This document shows positions 10,304-21,989 of a stretch of DNA of 64,000 nucleotides, piece by piece. Made by a program: the position numbers and the translations under genes. Numbering within the stretch: the stretch's first letter is position 1; each line of letters starts with the position of its first letter. The stretch is from Hirsutella rhossiliensis. Taxonomy: Eukaryota; Ascomycota; Sordariomycetes; Hypocreales; Ophiocordycipitaceae. The stretch is from contig NW_025408667.1 of NCBI RefSeq assembly GCF_020360975.1, positions 2,108,001 through 2,172,000 on the forward strand. The letters are read 5' to 3'. The notes beneath the pieces were generated by a model. That model saw nothing but the letters and a program-made list of their open reading frames with translations, was not told where the DNA came from and ran no database searches.

Positions 10304-11342
10304 TTAGTCCTTCTCGGCGATGGCTTGTAATCGCTCGTCGATTTCATCCTCGGTGAGCATCCGGAACGCAGGGTCAGTTCCCTCCTTTCCATCCTTCCGC
10401 GGGCCGCCGACGATGCCAATCTCGACCTCTCCCTTCTTGAAGTCCATGCTGAGCACGGTGCTCAAGGTTGTGATGGCCAGCTCGACAACCTCCTCCCAGG
10501 AGCCCTCGGCATGGTCTTTGTTGCGCAATTTCTTCTCCAGGTGATTCAACGCCTCCTGCTGCTTAGGTCCCGCGGCAGTGCCCTTGTAGCCAATGTAGTA
10601 TCCGGCAGGATCGCACTTGAACAGCTGGGGGCCGAACTCGGAGTCGAGGGCGATGATGGTCGTGGCCACGCCATACGGGCGCATGTAGGCCTGCCAATGT
10701 GTCAGCGCCACGCTGGGCACGGGTTGGATGCGCGAGGGCCACTCACCCGCTGGGTGTAGACTTGGCTAATGTTGGCCAGGCGCTTGGCCAGGACATCCGC
10801 GGGCATCTCGTACCCAAACTTGTATCTAAACTCGGCTGCCTCGCCCTGGGCTCTTTGCGCAAAGGCTCGGGCATCGGCAATAGATCCGGTGATGACGCAG
10901 CCGACAGACGGGGATAGCTGGAAGATGTGGGACACGGAGGAGGGATCGATGAGCTTGTCCTGATGGTGCGTGTCAGCCTGTGCCCGATCGACCAACAGGA
11001 ATGACGACTTACCGGGACTTTCTTCTGTGAGAGGACTACGGCGCAGTCCTTGCCGCGGACGCCCACCGACATGATGTTGGCGGCTGTGATTGCCTTGAAG
11101 GCATATTCTTTCCTCGATTCGTCAGCTGGTGTTTGGGGGTAGGCCGCGAGTATGAACCATGGATTGGTCCGTGTGTCGCTCAAGCGGCATCGGGGACGAA
11201 CGCACCGACTTGGTAGAGCCGGCCATTGTCGGCAAAGATGGTAATGTGTCGGTCGTAGGCGCCAGCTGACGAGCATCGCGAGTTAGCCAAGGCATCGAGC
11301 CTCCGAGGCAAGCTTATGGAGGCGTTGGGACGTACCAGACAT
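10304..11342 (-). CDS. SCL1: 20S proteasome subunit alpha-1 (Scl1/PSMA6 type)
   Basis: Five exons (11342-11336, 11265-11206, 11107-11013, 10959-10747, 10690-10304) encode 253 aa. The first exon has only 7 nt (ATG TCT G). The protein opens with the alpha-ring signature YDRHITIF...GRLYQVEYAFKA, followed by the [17 protein letters not shown] strand, the [19 protein letters not shown] helix and [14 protein letters not shown]. These features and the length identify alpha-1. The subunit forms the outer, non-catalytic heptameric ring of the 20S core and helps gate substrate entry. The C-terminal tail ([10 protein letters not shown]) is acidic and basic mixed, as in orthologs. Each intron is GT-AG and all junctions keep frame. 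Confidence 0.95.
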
Positions 11343-12256
11343 GGCTACGAGTTGCTTGCCTAGGCAAGGACAGATTGAATCAGCGTGGTTGTCCAAATGT
11401 CCCGAGCAGTGCGCGCAGAGGTGATGTCGAGGTATCGAAGGGGTCGTGGCGGGATGCAGCAGCCAGCTGAGTTGACGGACGCGGTTACGTTAGCCGGAGC
11501 TTGCCTGGAGCTAGAAGCCGAAGCTGATTGGCGGATGCCAGAAGGCTGGGCTGATGCCTCGCCTAGCTTCTGTGGGGGCCTGAGGCAGCACTTAGTGGTA
11601 CAAAGTACCCAGGAAGAGCAGGCTTACGTAACCAGAGCTGCGGTTGGGCGGCAGGGCGGTGTCGAAAAGAAATTGTATGACGATCCACCAGTTAACGCAC
11701 TGGCTGCTGCCCAATCTCCCTTCGACATCTGGCGTCCAAGCAGCCTCGATCCAGGATCCAACGTCACAAGAGTTTCACCAGCTGCGCCTTCCGCCACGGC
11801 ACCGGCGTCTCTGCAGCAGCTGATTTGCCTCGCTCGACGACTTTGTGCACATCTGCCTTAGAGGACCACTGCTAGCCCGTCCAGCACTTGACGCTGAGCT
11901 GCCCCGGTTTATTAGAACAGAGAACGGCGTCACACGGGCCGTCCTGGTCCCACTAGCATCGCAAACCGGTGGAACCCGAGCTGGACGGGAAAAAGTTGCT
12001 CGACGGCAGCCTTGTCAGCAAGCAAGCGACGACAGCAGCAGTGCTCGAATCTTGCTCTAGGGGAAAAGTGGCCGTTGACCCATCAGAGGCAAGGCATCTA
12101 TTTTTAATTGTTCTCAATATCCATTTCTCCCTCGTGCAGCACGCCCGGCAGTTCAAGCGACGACCCGATAACCAGGTTGAGGCAACAAGAAAAATTCCTT
12201 CCCTCCTCCCTGGCGTCGAATCGGAAAGACTAGAAACCTGCCTAATCGAGCCCAAC
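11343..12256. promoter_or_regulatory. Divergent promoter between proteasome alpha-1 and WKF gene
   Basis: 914 bp between two divergently transcribed growth-related genes. A plus-strand frame of 158 codons (11385-11861) and an upstream open extension of the WKF frame (from about 11969) carry no motif and read like leader sequence. The bidirectional arrangement could co-regulate the two genes (inference). Confidence 0.45.
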
Positions 12257-13453
12257 ATGAGGTCGACCACAGAGGGCACACGCACAGGCGCACAGCACAC
12301 GCCAGCCTGGAAGAGATTGGGCCTCAAGCTCAAGCAGCCTACTGCATCCGAGCCCGCAAATGGCGGCACCCCCGTGGTTGGGCAGCCAGGCGGCGCCCAG
12401 CAGTCAATCAAGCGAAAACTCGACGCCGAGTCCTCCCTCGACATTAAAAGGAGTCGAAGGGAGGGACTGAACAAAGACAGGAATGCGCCATTTACCCAAA
12501 AGCCCAAATCTGTCTCGTTTGGCGACACTCCGACAAAGAACGGGAAAGCGCCCGGCGACAGCAACAAACCTCTTCAGGACAAGCCTGGTCAGCAGCACAA
12601 GAAGCCCAAGGGCCCGGAGAAGAAGAAGAAACCCGTGGCCCCCACTGATCTCAAGCCGGCGCTCGAGTACCTCCGCCTGTGGAAGACATCCCGCGACAGC
12701 TGGAAGTTCAACAAGAACCACCAATCCGCCCTCATCAAACACCTCTTTGATGCCGACGGAATCCCCACCGCCGACATCAACACTTTATATGACTACATCC
12801 GGGACCTGAAGGGATTTGTCCGAACGAGGCTGCGAGAGACTGCAATGGAGATCCGGACCAAGGACGTGTCGGACCGCTCGTCCGCCTTCCCGGCCGGCAC
12901 CGTCGACCTCGATGCTAAGCAGGTCAGCTACGAGAGGCTACTCACCGACTTGCTGCACACACGGTCACCGAGCCGGAAGAGAAAGAGCTTTGACGAGGCC
13001 GGCTTTGTCGAAAGCTCTCAAGACGTCGACGTCATTATCCGGCGGGTTGTGAAGCGCATGCGCGCAGAGTTGGTCCTCGACGAGCTGTCAGACGGGGAGC
13101 AGACGGACGACAGCCGAACCACGCAATCGTCGGGGACGGTGGACACGAGCGACACCAACCCAGTGCTAGCCCCCAGCGGCGACAAGAGAGCGAGACTCAA
13201 CGACGGGACCCCGAAGCGGCGGAGGAAGCTCCGGGTCAACTTGGACGACAGCAGCAGCTCCGAGTCAGGGTCGGAGAGCGAGTCGGATACGAGCAGCGAC
13301 AGCTCATCGGACGAGTCCGACGACGAAGACGAAGCGGATACGCAATCTGCCGAAGGCTACGAGTCGTCCAGCAGTTCGTCGTCGTCTTCATCGTCCTCTG
13401 GGGGCGAGCTTGACTCGGACGATGACGACTCATCAGACGAAGACGAGGACTGA
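12257..13453 (+). CDS. WKF-domain protein (C7orf50-like, nucleolar type)
   Basis: Single exon of 398 aa starting at the ATG at 12257 (aacATGa). The N-terminal third is basic and disordered, with several K/R clusters (KRKLD, KRSRR, EKKKKP) that look like nuclear or nucleolar signals. A compact WKF domain spans about residues 128-200; it contains ALEYLRLWKTSRDSWKFNKNHQSALIKHLFD, the WKF-family signature, here split for length: LRLWKTSRDSWKFNK then HQSALIKHLFD. The C-terminal third is an acidic Ser/Asp/Glu tail with a run of 12 Ser near 370, probably CK2-phosphorylated. Family members are nucleolar proteins tied to ribosome biogenesis; the direct role is not established. Basic-then-acidic architecture resembles histone or rRNA chaperones. 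Confidence 0.8.
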   Translation: MRSTTEGTRTGAQHTPAWKRLGLKLKQPTASEPANGGTPVVGQPGGAQQSIKRKLDAESSLDIKRSRREGLNKDRNAPFTQKPKSVSFGDTPTKNGKAPGDSNKPLQDKPGQQHKKPKGPEKKKKPVAPTDLKPALEYLRLWKTSRDSWKFNKNHQSALIKHLFDADGIPTADINTLYDYIRDLKGFVRTRLRETAMEIRTKDVSDRSSAFPAGTVDLDAKQVSYERLLTDLLHTRSPSRKRKSFDEAGFVESSQDVDVIIRRVVKRMRAELVLDELSDGEQTDDSRTTQSSGTVDTSDTNPVLAPSGDKRARLNDGTPKRRRKLRVNLDDSSSSESGSESESDTSSDSSSDESDDEDEADTQSAEGYESSSSSSSSSSSSGGELDSDDDDSSDEDED

Positions 13454-13759
13454 TAACGGGCTGGGAAAGAGCTGCATGGGCACATTGATGGAAGGGAATG
13501 CAGATGTTACACGTTTATGAGAGCTCGCATTCTTAGGTCAAGCTTGAGTCGGATGCTAGATACCCGGGACATGTTGCTGAGCACCCTCACGGGACTTGAT
13601 ACCTCGCTTAGATATATACGTTGATTAGCCGCGCCACCCGTAATAGACGTTTTGTGTATAGCCGGCTGACTTCCGAGGGCGGCTTCTCGGCCGTGGCCTC
13701 GAGACGGCATGCCCGTCCCGTCTGCACAGTTGCTTTTCCGCAAATTAAGATGATGGGAG
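13454..13759. other. Convergent intergenic region
   Basis: 306 bp between convergent genes. Nothing beyond presumed 3' UTRs was seen. Confidence 0.4.
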
Positions 13760-14716
13760 CTACGTGAAAAGCTTAGTGAAGCCCTCGTCGGGCGGCTGCA
13801 GCCAATTCCTCTCGTCATAGGTGGTGCCGTCGGCCTCGATCATGTGAAAGGTGTAGATGATTCTCCCCTTCTGGCTCGTGTTGCGCTCGCTCTTGTGCAG
13901 AAGGTTGCCATGGATAAGCACCAGGTCACCAGCCTTGACCTCCCCAGGCACATAGGCACCATCGCCGACGTCGGCGGCGGGAGGCTGCGCGCCCTGCGGG
14001 TCGTGGCCGGCCGGGAAGAGCGGTCCGTCGTTGTCGACCATTTCGGTGCCGGGGGAGTCGGGGCCGGTCTTGCGGACGAGGCGCTTGGTGATGGGGGCCC
14101 AGCGGTGGGAGCCGGGGAGGAAGCTGAGGCAGCCGTTGGCGAGGGTGGCGTCTTCGAGGGCGTACCAGAAGCCGACGGCCGAGGGCGGGTCGGTGAAGAG
14201 AAAGGTCGAGTCCTGGTGCGGGGGCACGGCGCCGCCGATTTCGGGCTGTTTGCAGATGACCATGCTCTGAAGAACGCGCGGGTCGCGGAAGCCGAGGTCG
14301 CGCGCCACGGCGGCGGGGCTTACCCCGGTCGTCGCCTGTTCCGCTCCCTCGCCGTCTTCCGGGCGCAAGAGAGCGCGAAAAGGCGGGCTCAGCGCATGCA
14401 GGGCATGGCCAATCTTATTCACGGCGCGGTGCTTGTCGCGAACAAGGCGGCCGGCGGCGTCAAAGGCATCCTCCTCGAAGAAGAAGCGGATCTTGTCGCC
14501 CGAGGCGAGGAAGTAGTCGTCGCCGACGTGGGCGGAGCGCTGGCCCGTGGAGAAGCGCGTGAGCGGGTGGTCGGCGAGCGAGAACGAGGACAGCAGGTGG
14601 TGCGTCTCGCCGAGGAGCGAGGATACGGTCGCGGGCGGCAGGGCGCCGGGGATGATGAGGTAGCCGTCGCGGGCAAAGGCGGAGCGCTGCGAGGGCGTGA
14701 GGCCGGGCGAGGGCAT
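13760..14716 (-). CDS. Phytanoyl-CoA dioxygenase (PhyH/PHYHD1-like)
   Basis: Single exon of 318 aa. It is a 2-oxoglutarate/Fe(II) dioxygenase of the PhyH family. The iron-binding HxD pair is His167-x-Asp169 in PPHQDSTF and the distal His is in HGNLLHKSERN (His274). Arg285 in KGRIIYTFH is the expected 2-oxoglutarate anchor. The N-terminal RDGYLIIPGALPP and DKIRFFFEEDAF segments match PHYHD1-type proteins. The substrate is unknown; PHYHD1 itself does not clearly act on phytanoyl-CoA. No peroxisomal PTS1 is present (the C-terminus is KLFT), so a cytosolic site is likely. The strong antisense frame (13844-14899) is a codon-bias shadow. Confidence 0.9.
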   Translation of the reverse strand: MPSPGLTPSQRSAFARDGYLIIPGALPPATVSSLLGETHHLLSSFSLADHPLTRFSTGQRSAHVGDDYFLASGDKIRFFFEEDAFDAAGRLVRDKHRAVNKIGHALHALSPPFRALLRPEDGEGAEQATTGVSPAAVARDLGFRDPRVLQSMVICKQPEIGGAVPPHQDSTFLFTDPPSAVGFWYALEDATLANGCLSFLPGSHRWAPITKRLVRKTGPDSPGTEMVDNDGPLFPAGHDPQGAQPPAADVGDGAYVPGEVKAGDLVLIHGNLLHKSERNTSQKGRIIYTFHMIEADGTTYDERNWLQPPDEGFTKLFT

Positions 14717-15115
14717 CGTGGCTTTTTTTTGGGGGGGGGGGCTTCGGGTGATGGGGTCCTTGATGGTGTGGATGGGGGGTCGGGGGGGTTCAAGGTATGG
14801 CTGGTGAAAGGCTTGGGCGGCTTGTGCCGAGATGGATTGTCCGGGCTTCTTGTATGCGAGGCGGAGGTCGCCGACTCCCCAGCTTCCAAGCCATCATGAA
14901 GGATAGATACGGAGTAGGTGCGGGTGAGATTGGTTTGGGAGGCAAGGCGGGCAGAGTCGCGTGGTGCCGTGCCGGTGCCCCGCTCCCATCTCTAAGCCCC
15001 GCCTGATGGCACTATAGAAGCCCCCGCACTCGGGATCCCGCATCGGCTGTACTGTTCGCGTGCCTCAGAGCTCCCCAACCCTTCCTCTCCCACTATTCAC
15101 AACAGCTCCCGGACG
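14717..15115. promoter_or_regulatory. Divergent promoter between PhyH and omega-amidase genes
   Basis: 399 bp. Directly upstream of the PhyH start, at about 14723-14740, is a T8/G10 homopolymer pair (on the coding strand C10 then A8), a likely pyrimidine-rich 5' UTR element and a site prone to sequencing error. The right part is CT-rich before the ATG at 15116. Confidence 0.5.
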
Positions 15116-16138
15116 ATGCGGCCGTTGCTCTCCGGCCGCTTCATCAGCCTCTCAACCCGACGCGCCGTGGTCCCCCGTCACAGTTCCAAATCTCGCACCT
15201 CGGTCCGCACCATGGCCTCGGCCGTGCTCAAGCAGCCAGTCAAGCTCGCGTGCGTGCAGCTCGCCGCCGGGCGCGACAAGCCGGCCAACCTCGCCCACGC
15301 CGCCTCGCGCGTCGCAGAGGCCGCCCGGGCCGGCTCCAAGATTGTCGTCCTGCCCGAGTGCTTCAACTCGCCGTACGGATGCACCTACTTCCCCGACTAC
15401 GCTGAGGATCTGCGCCCGTCCTCGTCGGCGGCGGGCAGCGGCACGCCGTCGGCTGAGCAGGCGCCTTCGTTTCACGCCCTCGCCGACATGGCCTCGGCCA
15501 ACCGCGTATACCTTGTCGGCGGCTCCATTCCCGAACGTGATTCGGCGACGGGCAAGTACTACAACACGAGCCTCATCTTCGGGCCCGATGGGAAGCTGCT
15601 CGACTCCTTCCGCAAGGTCCACCTCTTCGACATCGACATACCCGGCAAAATCACCTTTCGCGAGTCCGACGTCCTCAGCCCGGGCAACCGCATCGCCCTC
15701 GTCCATCTCCCCGAGTACGGCACCTTGGCCGTCGCCATCTGCTACGACGTGCGCTTCCCCGAGCTCGCCACCATCGCCGCCCGCAACGGCGCCTTTGCCC
15801 TCGTCTACCCGGGCGCCTTTAACCTCACTACCGGCCCCTTGCACTGGAAGTTGCTCGCCCGCGCCCGCGCCGTCGATAACCAGCTCTACGTCGTCATGTG
15901 CAGCCCCGCCCGCGACATGGCCGCCACCTACCACGCCTGGGGCCACAGCATGGTGGTTGATCCCATGGCAAACGTGCTCGTCGAAGCCGAGGACAAGGAG
16001 GCCATTATCGACTGTGAGCTCGACGGGGCCGTGATTGCCGAGGCAAGGAAGAATATCCCGCTCAACACGCAGCGGAGATTCGACGTCTATCCGGACGTGA
16101 GCAAGGGCAAGATTCAATTTGAGGAGCCAAAATCTTAG
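15116..16138 (+). CDS. NIT3: Omega-amidase / Nit2-type nitrilase
   Basis: Single exon of 340 aa. The carbon-nitrogen hydrolase triad is visible: Glu81 in VVLPECF, Lys167 in SFRKVHLFD and Cys209 in AICYDVRFPE. The NSPYGC and GAFNLTTGPLHW motifs are those of Nit2/yeast Nit3, which hydrolyses alpha-ketoglutaramate and alpha-ketosuccinamate (metabolite repair after transamination) or deaminated glutathione. The first 32 residues are Arg/Ser-rich without acidic residues, a plausible mitochondrial presequence. A second in-frame ATG at 15212 has an excellent context (caccATGg) and would give a 308-aa cytosolic form. It is divergent from PhyH and converges on spermidine synthase. Confidence 0.92.
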   Translation: MRPLLSGRFISLSTRRAVVPRHSSKSRTSVRTMASAVLKQPVKLACVQLAAGRDKPANLAHAASRVAEAARAGSKIVVLPECFNSPYGCTYFPDYAEDLRPSSSAAGSGTPSAEQAPSFHALADMASANRVYLVGGSIPERDSATGKYYNTSLIFGPDGKLLDSFRKVHLFDIDIPGKITFRESDVLSPGNRIALVHLPEYGTLAVAICYDVRFPELATIAARNGAFALVYPGAFNLTTGPLHWKLLARARAVDNQLYVVMCSPARDMAATYHAWGHSMVVDPMANVLVEAEDKEAIIDCELDGAVIAEARKNIPLNTQRRFDVYPDVSKGKIQFEEPKS

Positions 16139-16496
16139 GTCACGCCCTGAATCTGGCCGTGTCCAAGGGGGGCTTGGAAGCGACTAGAGCGACAACGCGT
16201 GACGTCACGCGCAGCTGAGCATTCCGCCAGCAAGTCCGAGGTCGCGCGGAGCCAAACATTCCTTGTCATGGCATGGTATCTCTTGCCTCCTAACCTCGCC
16301 TTGACCATCGGTCCTAGTCGACGAGGGCGTGCAGCCTCTGCGTGCGCATACATGTATAAGGTACATGACCAGTGTCCATGCAATCTTTGACGGAGCGATC
16401 TGGTCAAGAACTTCAATTGCAACTCCCATTTTGAGCGCCTGCCAGTTTGTTGTCCTCTTTTCCTTTCCAGATACACGTTTGCCTCTGCGACGCCTC
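16139..16496. other. Convergent intergenic region
   Basis: 358 bp between the omega-amidase and spermidine synthase 3' ends. No gene seen. Confidence 0.4.
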
Positions 16497-18146
<1,650 letters not shown>

Positions 18147-20067
18147 GGTGCTCGTAGATGGAGGAGACACAGAGATGAAGCGGCGGCGAAAGTCGAGAGA
18201 TAATGGTGCAGTCGGAAGGCAGACGAGCAGACGAGGTTTGGATGCCCGACTTTGAATGCCATGGAGGTGCCCGCCGGCAGGGAAAAATGTTTTGGCGGGC
18301 CCCCGCAGGACCAACAACAGCGCATTTTGCTGGGGCAGAGCAAGCCACCGACTCGAAGACATTCTGGACGCAGCCTGTTTCCCGCCTTGACCGTGACAGA
18401 ATTGCTCCTGTTGACCGTCACCCTGATGGAATTCTGCCAGAACGCGGGGCAAGCCAACGCGCGACTGACCGCCTTCCTTAATTGAAGCGTCTGTCCGCCA
18501 GCAAACTTTCACCTCACCTCTCGTGTCGGCACTCAAAGGATGACTCTGTCCATCTCCAGTTTTCGTTTCAAAGCCTCGAGTGAGCGTTGTCAGGCCTGTC
18601 TGTCATATCGTCGTGGATGAGACCTCGGTCCGCCACTGCCCTGCAAGTTCGTCTGCCACTTCAAGGCATGGCTATCGAGTCTTGTCGGCTTGAACCGAAA
18701 AAAAACTCTTGCTCGTCTTTCCCTTCGCCAAGTGGCTCGTGTTACCCTCAAACGGCCAACGGCGACTGAGCACGGCAGCAGCGAGACGGCCAGGGCAAGC
18801 CAGAAACAGCGGCGTGACCAATTTTGGCTACATCGCGCAGTTGTCAGCCAATCTTGGAGGAACCCAAGCGAGTAAGAGGGACATGTCGCCATCGCTAGCC
18901 AGGGTCCGCGCCAGCATGACCCGAGGCAAAGCTTTGCTTTCTTTTCGAGCCGTCAATCGTCTCTTGGGAGCGACCGACAGCTCTTCAGAGAGGAATTGCA
19001 GCTTCTCTTGGCTAGCCACTGCGTCTGCCTGTCCGCTGGCAGCTTCGAATATCCATCTTTTCTACTCCTCAACAGCCATGACAGCTCGATCCGTTGCGAG
19101 CCGGAATAGAGGCCTAGCCGCCGTGTAATGCCATTGGTGGAAGGGAGCCCCGCCACCCCATTTCTGGTAAGTGGATTGATCAGGCGCCCTTGCTCTGAAT
19201 CTCCGTCAAAAGACCATGATTACCACGAGGTACTTGCAAGGACCTCACCTCGGATAGCGCTGCTCAATCTGTTCTGTGACATTGAGTTCGGTCTATTTTC
19301 TTGGAAGCGTCATGGATCCCTGCCTAAAGTGTTCCAGAGCCCTCTACGCGTTGTACTCTGGAAACGACTCGTACCCCCAAGCCGTCCAAGTTTTTTTGTA
19401 CACTCCATTCGCGATGGAATGCAAAGCACGCAAGTATCATGCTGCTCAGACAACCTTGTAGTGACGAAGCCGGCATCCTACAGACAGTGGTTCTCGGAAT
19501 TCCATCGGGTAAAGGGCCTCCAAACTTGACTAAAGAGGGGGGAGCGTAAGTAGACTAGCGACGCACACCAAGTTTGAAGACTTCTTCCATTCCTAGCCCG
19601 GCATAACTTCTTTTAAGAATCACGGACCGAATGCATAATCCCAGAGACTGAGTGAGCACCGAAAAGACGGTGTGGTGTTTGTACTGGCGTACCAATCGGA
19701 AACTGCCTCGGTTGGTTACACGTACTTTCAGGGCGGCAGTCAAGTTTGGAGTCGGTGCGCGTGAGGCGAACTGACCCCTGACGGCTGAGAGGGCCATCGT
19801 CATTCTCGTGTCATGCATCACGGCGTCGGGTTGTTTGCTCCGGGCTGAGGCGCGCATTCACTACGCCAAACAACGCACGGCTCATTGCAGGGCTGCATCA
19901 AGGAACCCAAGGGCGATTTCGCAGCCAGTTGCAGAAGCTGTGCGGATCTTCGTTTTGGTCGAGCCTCTTATAAAAGCCTCGTTCGTTCTTACTCTAGATT
20001 GCCCACCACACGGGGTGTCCAGAGCGAGAGCCAAAGCCCAGTTCCATTCGCACCGTTCACAGCAGTC
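18147..20067. promoter_or_regulatory. Divergent promoter / gene desert, 1.9 kb
   Basis: This stretch lies between spermidine synthase and the NmrA-like gene. The part next to 18146 should be the SPE3 promoter and 5' UTR. Frames of up to about 140 codons (for example 19128-19529 and 18709-19128) lack motifs, start context and splice support. No repeat recognised. Confidence 0.4.
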
Positions 20068-21273
20068 ATGTCGCGCAAGGTTCTCGTCACCGCGGCCGAC
20101 GGCCATACTGGCTTCCTCATTGCCGAGCTCATCCTCAAGCACCAAGACTTTGCACCCAAAGTCGACTCCGTTGTTGGTCTCGCGCTCGATCCCAAGTCCG
20201 AGCGAGCACAGGAGCTCAAGCGTCTCGGAGCGTCGATTGTCCACCACGTACCAGGTCGGGTCCGGCACATGGCCAAGACCCTCCAAGATTCTGGCTGCGA
20301 TGCCATCTGCCTTGTTCCGCCAGCCCACCGCGACAAGTTTGACATTTGCGCGGAGCTGGTGGCTGCCGCAAAGAAGGCAGGCATTACGAACGTGTGTCTC
20401 ATAAGCTCGGCTGGGTGCGACTACGCCGATCCAAAGAAGCAGCCCCGAATTAGAGAATTCATCGACCTGGAAGCCCTCGTTCTCGCAGCCAAGGGCGATG
20501 CCAGCACCCCCACTGGTGGATCTCCCTGCGTCATTCGGTGAGGCTGAAGCGGACGGCTTGGCAGAGGATTGTTGCTTACAGGGACCATCAGGGCGGGATT
20601 CTATGCGGAAAACTTGCTTCTATATGCCCCTCAGGCAAAAGAGGAGGGCGTTCTCCCCTTGCCGATTGGCAGCAATCACAAGTTTGCGCCCGTGGCTCTG
20701 GGTGTATGATCTTCCCCCCTTTCGTGCGGACCTCCTTTGCAGCTAATCATCGACCAGGATATTGCCCAAGTCGCCGCTCACGTCCTCACGGGCAAAGGGA
20801 AACATGGCTTTGACGACAGACATCGGGGGCAAATGATGGTCGTTACAGGCAGGTCAAGGTCTCGCCACTCATGAACTCTGCCACTGACATGAGCAACACA
20901 GGCCCGATGCTTTGCGCAGGAAACGAGCTAGCCACAGCAGCAAGCAAAGCCCTCGGCACGGAGATGGAGTTTGAAGACATTTCAGAGTACGTTGATCATT
21001 TTCGAGAAACCCGATTTTGAATGGCAGGCTAACGTTCTGGCTCGTAGGGCTGAGGCCAAGAAGGTTCTTAAGTCTCAGTCCGAGAGTGATGAGTCGGAGC
21101 AGCAGTATCTCCTTGAGTACTACAGCCTGGTGCGCGAGGGCAAGACCAACTACATTGCTACCACGGCTTTCCACGACGTCACCGGCGAGCATCCGACGGA
21201 GCCTGAAGAGTTCTTCCGCATGTATCAGAGTGACGTGAGGCCGAGCAAGAGGACCAAACGGAACCACCAATAG
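20068..21273 (+). CDS. NmrA-like NAD(P)-binding protein
   Basis: Five exons (20068-20537, 20592-20703, 20758-20848, 20902-20986, 21048-21273) encode 327 aa. The N-terminus MSRKVLVTAADGHTGFLIAEL has the Rossmann GxxGxxG-like variant of NmrA/atypical SDR proteins. It is followed by LISSAGCDYADP, a substrate-side RAGFYAENLL helix (the FYAEN motif of the NmrA group) and GTEMEFEDISE. Intron 3 appears to be GC-AG (donor GCAGGT at 20849, acceptor 20901), giving VVT-GPMLCAGNEL, the family-like join. A GT-AG alternative (donor 20853, acceptor 20892) would insert four residues, but puts the branch site too near the acceptor. NmrA proteins sense redox cofactors or reduce small substrates; the exact role is unknown. 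Confidence 0.88.
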
Positions 21274-21989
21274 ATTATCTTAGGTGTCCTTCCTTTTGGT
21301 GAAATAATTAGATCCAGCAATGACAGTTCTTCAAGAGCACTGTTCATGTATTCAGGCATCGTGTTCAGAGGAGCATCAAGTAGATAACTCTGCATTATGA
21401 ACGTGATGTTTGTGTTTACGCCGCCGAGTCAATGGACCCCTTGCGGCTTTTCGTGGTCTGGATTAAACATGAAAGCCCCCATGAGGCCATGATGACATGC
21501 GTGGTTACGTCCGCTATGCGTATTGTGAACGTGGGACTCCACGCCGCTTCAGCGTACTGCACGTACGGCTAGGAGGTTTTGCTCCGGCTCATGTCGACGC
21601 CCGGGCATGGTTGAACAGCGGTTGAAGCCTCCATGCACCATGAACCAATCACTTTTCGTAGAATTTTAGGATCATGCGCTGGCAGAACGATCGACCATCA
21701 AAGTGATGCAAATCGATGGAAGCCTGGCCGCACCGGCCAGGGGTTCGCCGGATTCTGGCTCTCAATCCACAACTCCAACTCCTTAGGACCAGGGACCGTA
21801 CATCATTGAGCTGCAATGAATCATTTCGCGGTGGCTAAGACATTCTGGTAGTACATGACATGGTGTGACATCAGCCATCTCGCAAGCGTGGCCGCGCTAT
21901 CAACCAGCAGTGCCAACTGCCCGTCAGCGTCCTGGGCTCAACTTTGTGAGCTTTTCTGCTGTCCCCTTCCAAAGCAACGAGCTGACGAG
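21274..21989. other. Boundary spacer between core genes and accessory block
   Basis: 716 bp downstream of the NmrA-like gene and before the catalase relic. No frame with motifs. It marks the transition from intact, conserved genes to relics and transposons. Confidence 0.4.

Noticed and set aside
13844..14899. 351-codon plus-strand frame opposite the PhyH gene
   Set aside because: It is a codon-bias shadow: GC-rich third positions of the dioxygenase keep the antisense frame open. It has no motif, while the minus strand has the full PhyH iron site.
15060..16117. Long alternative frames overlapping the omega-amidase (324 aa plus, 321 aa minus)
   Set aside because: Both are out-of-frame shadows of the nitrilase coding sequence, without domains.
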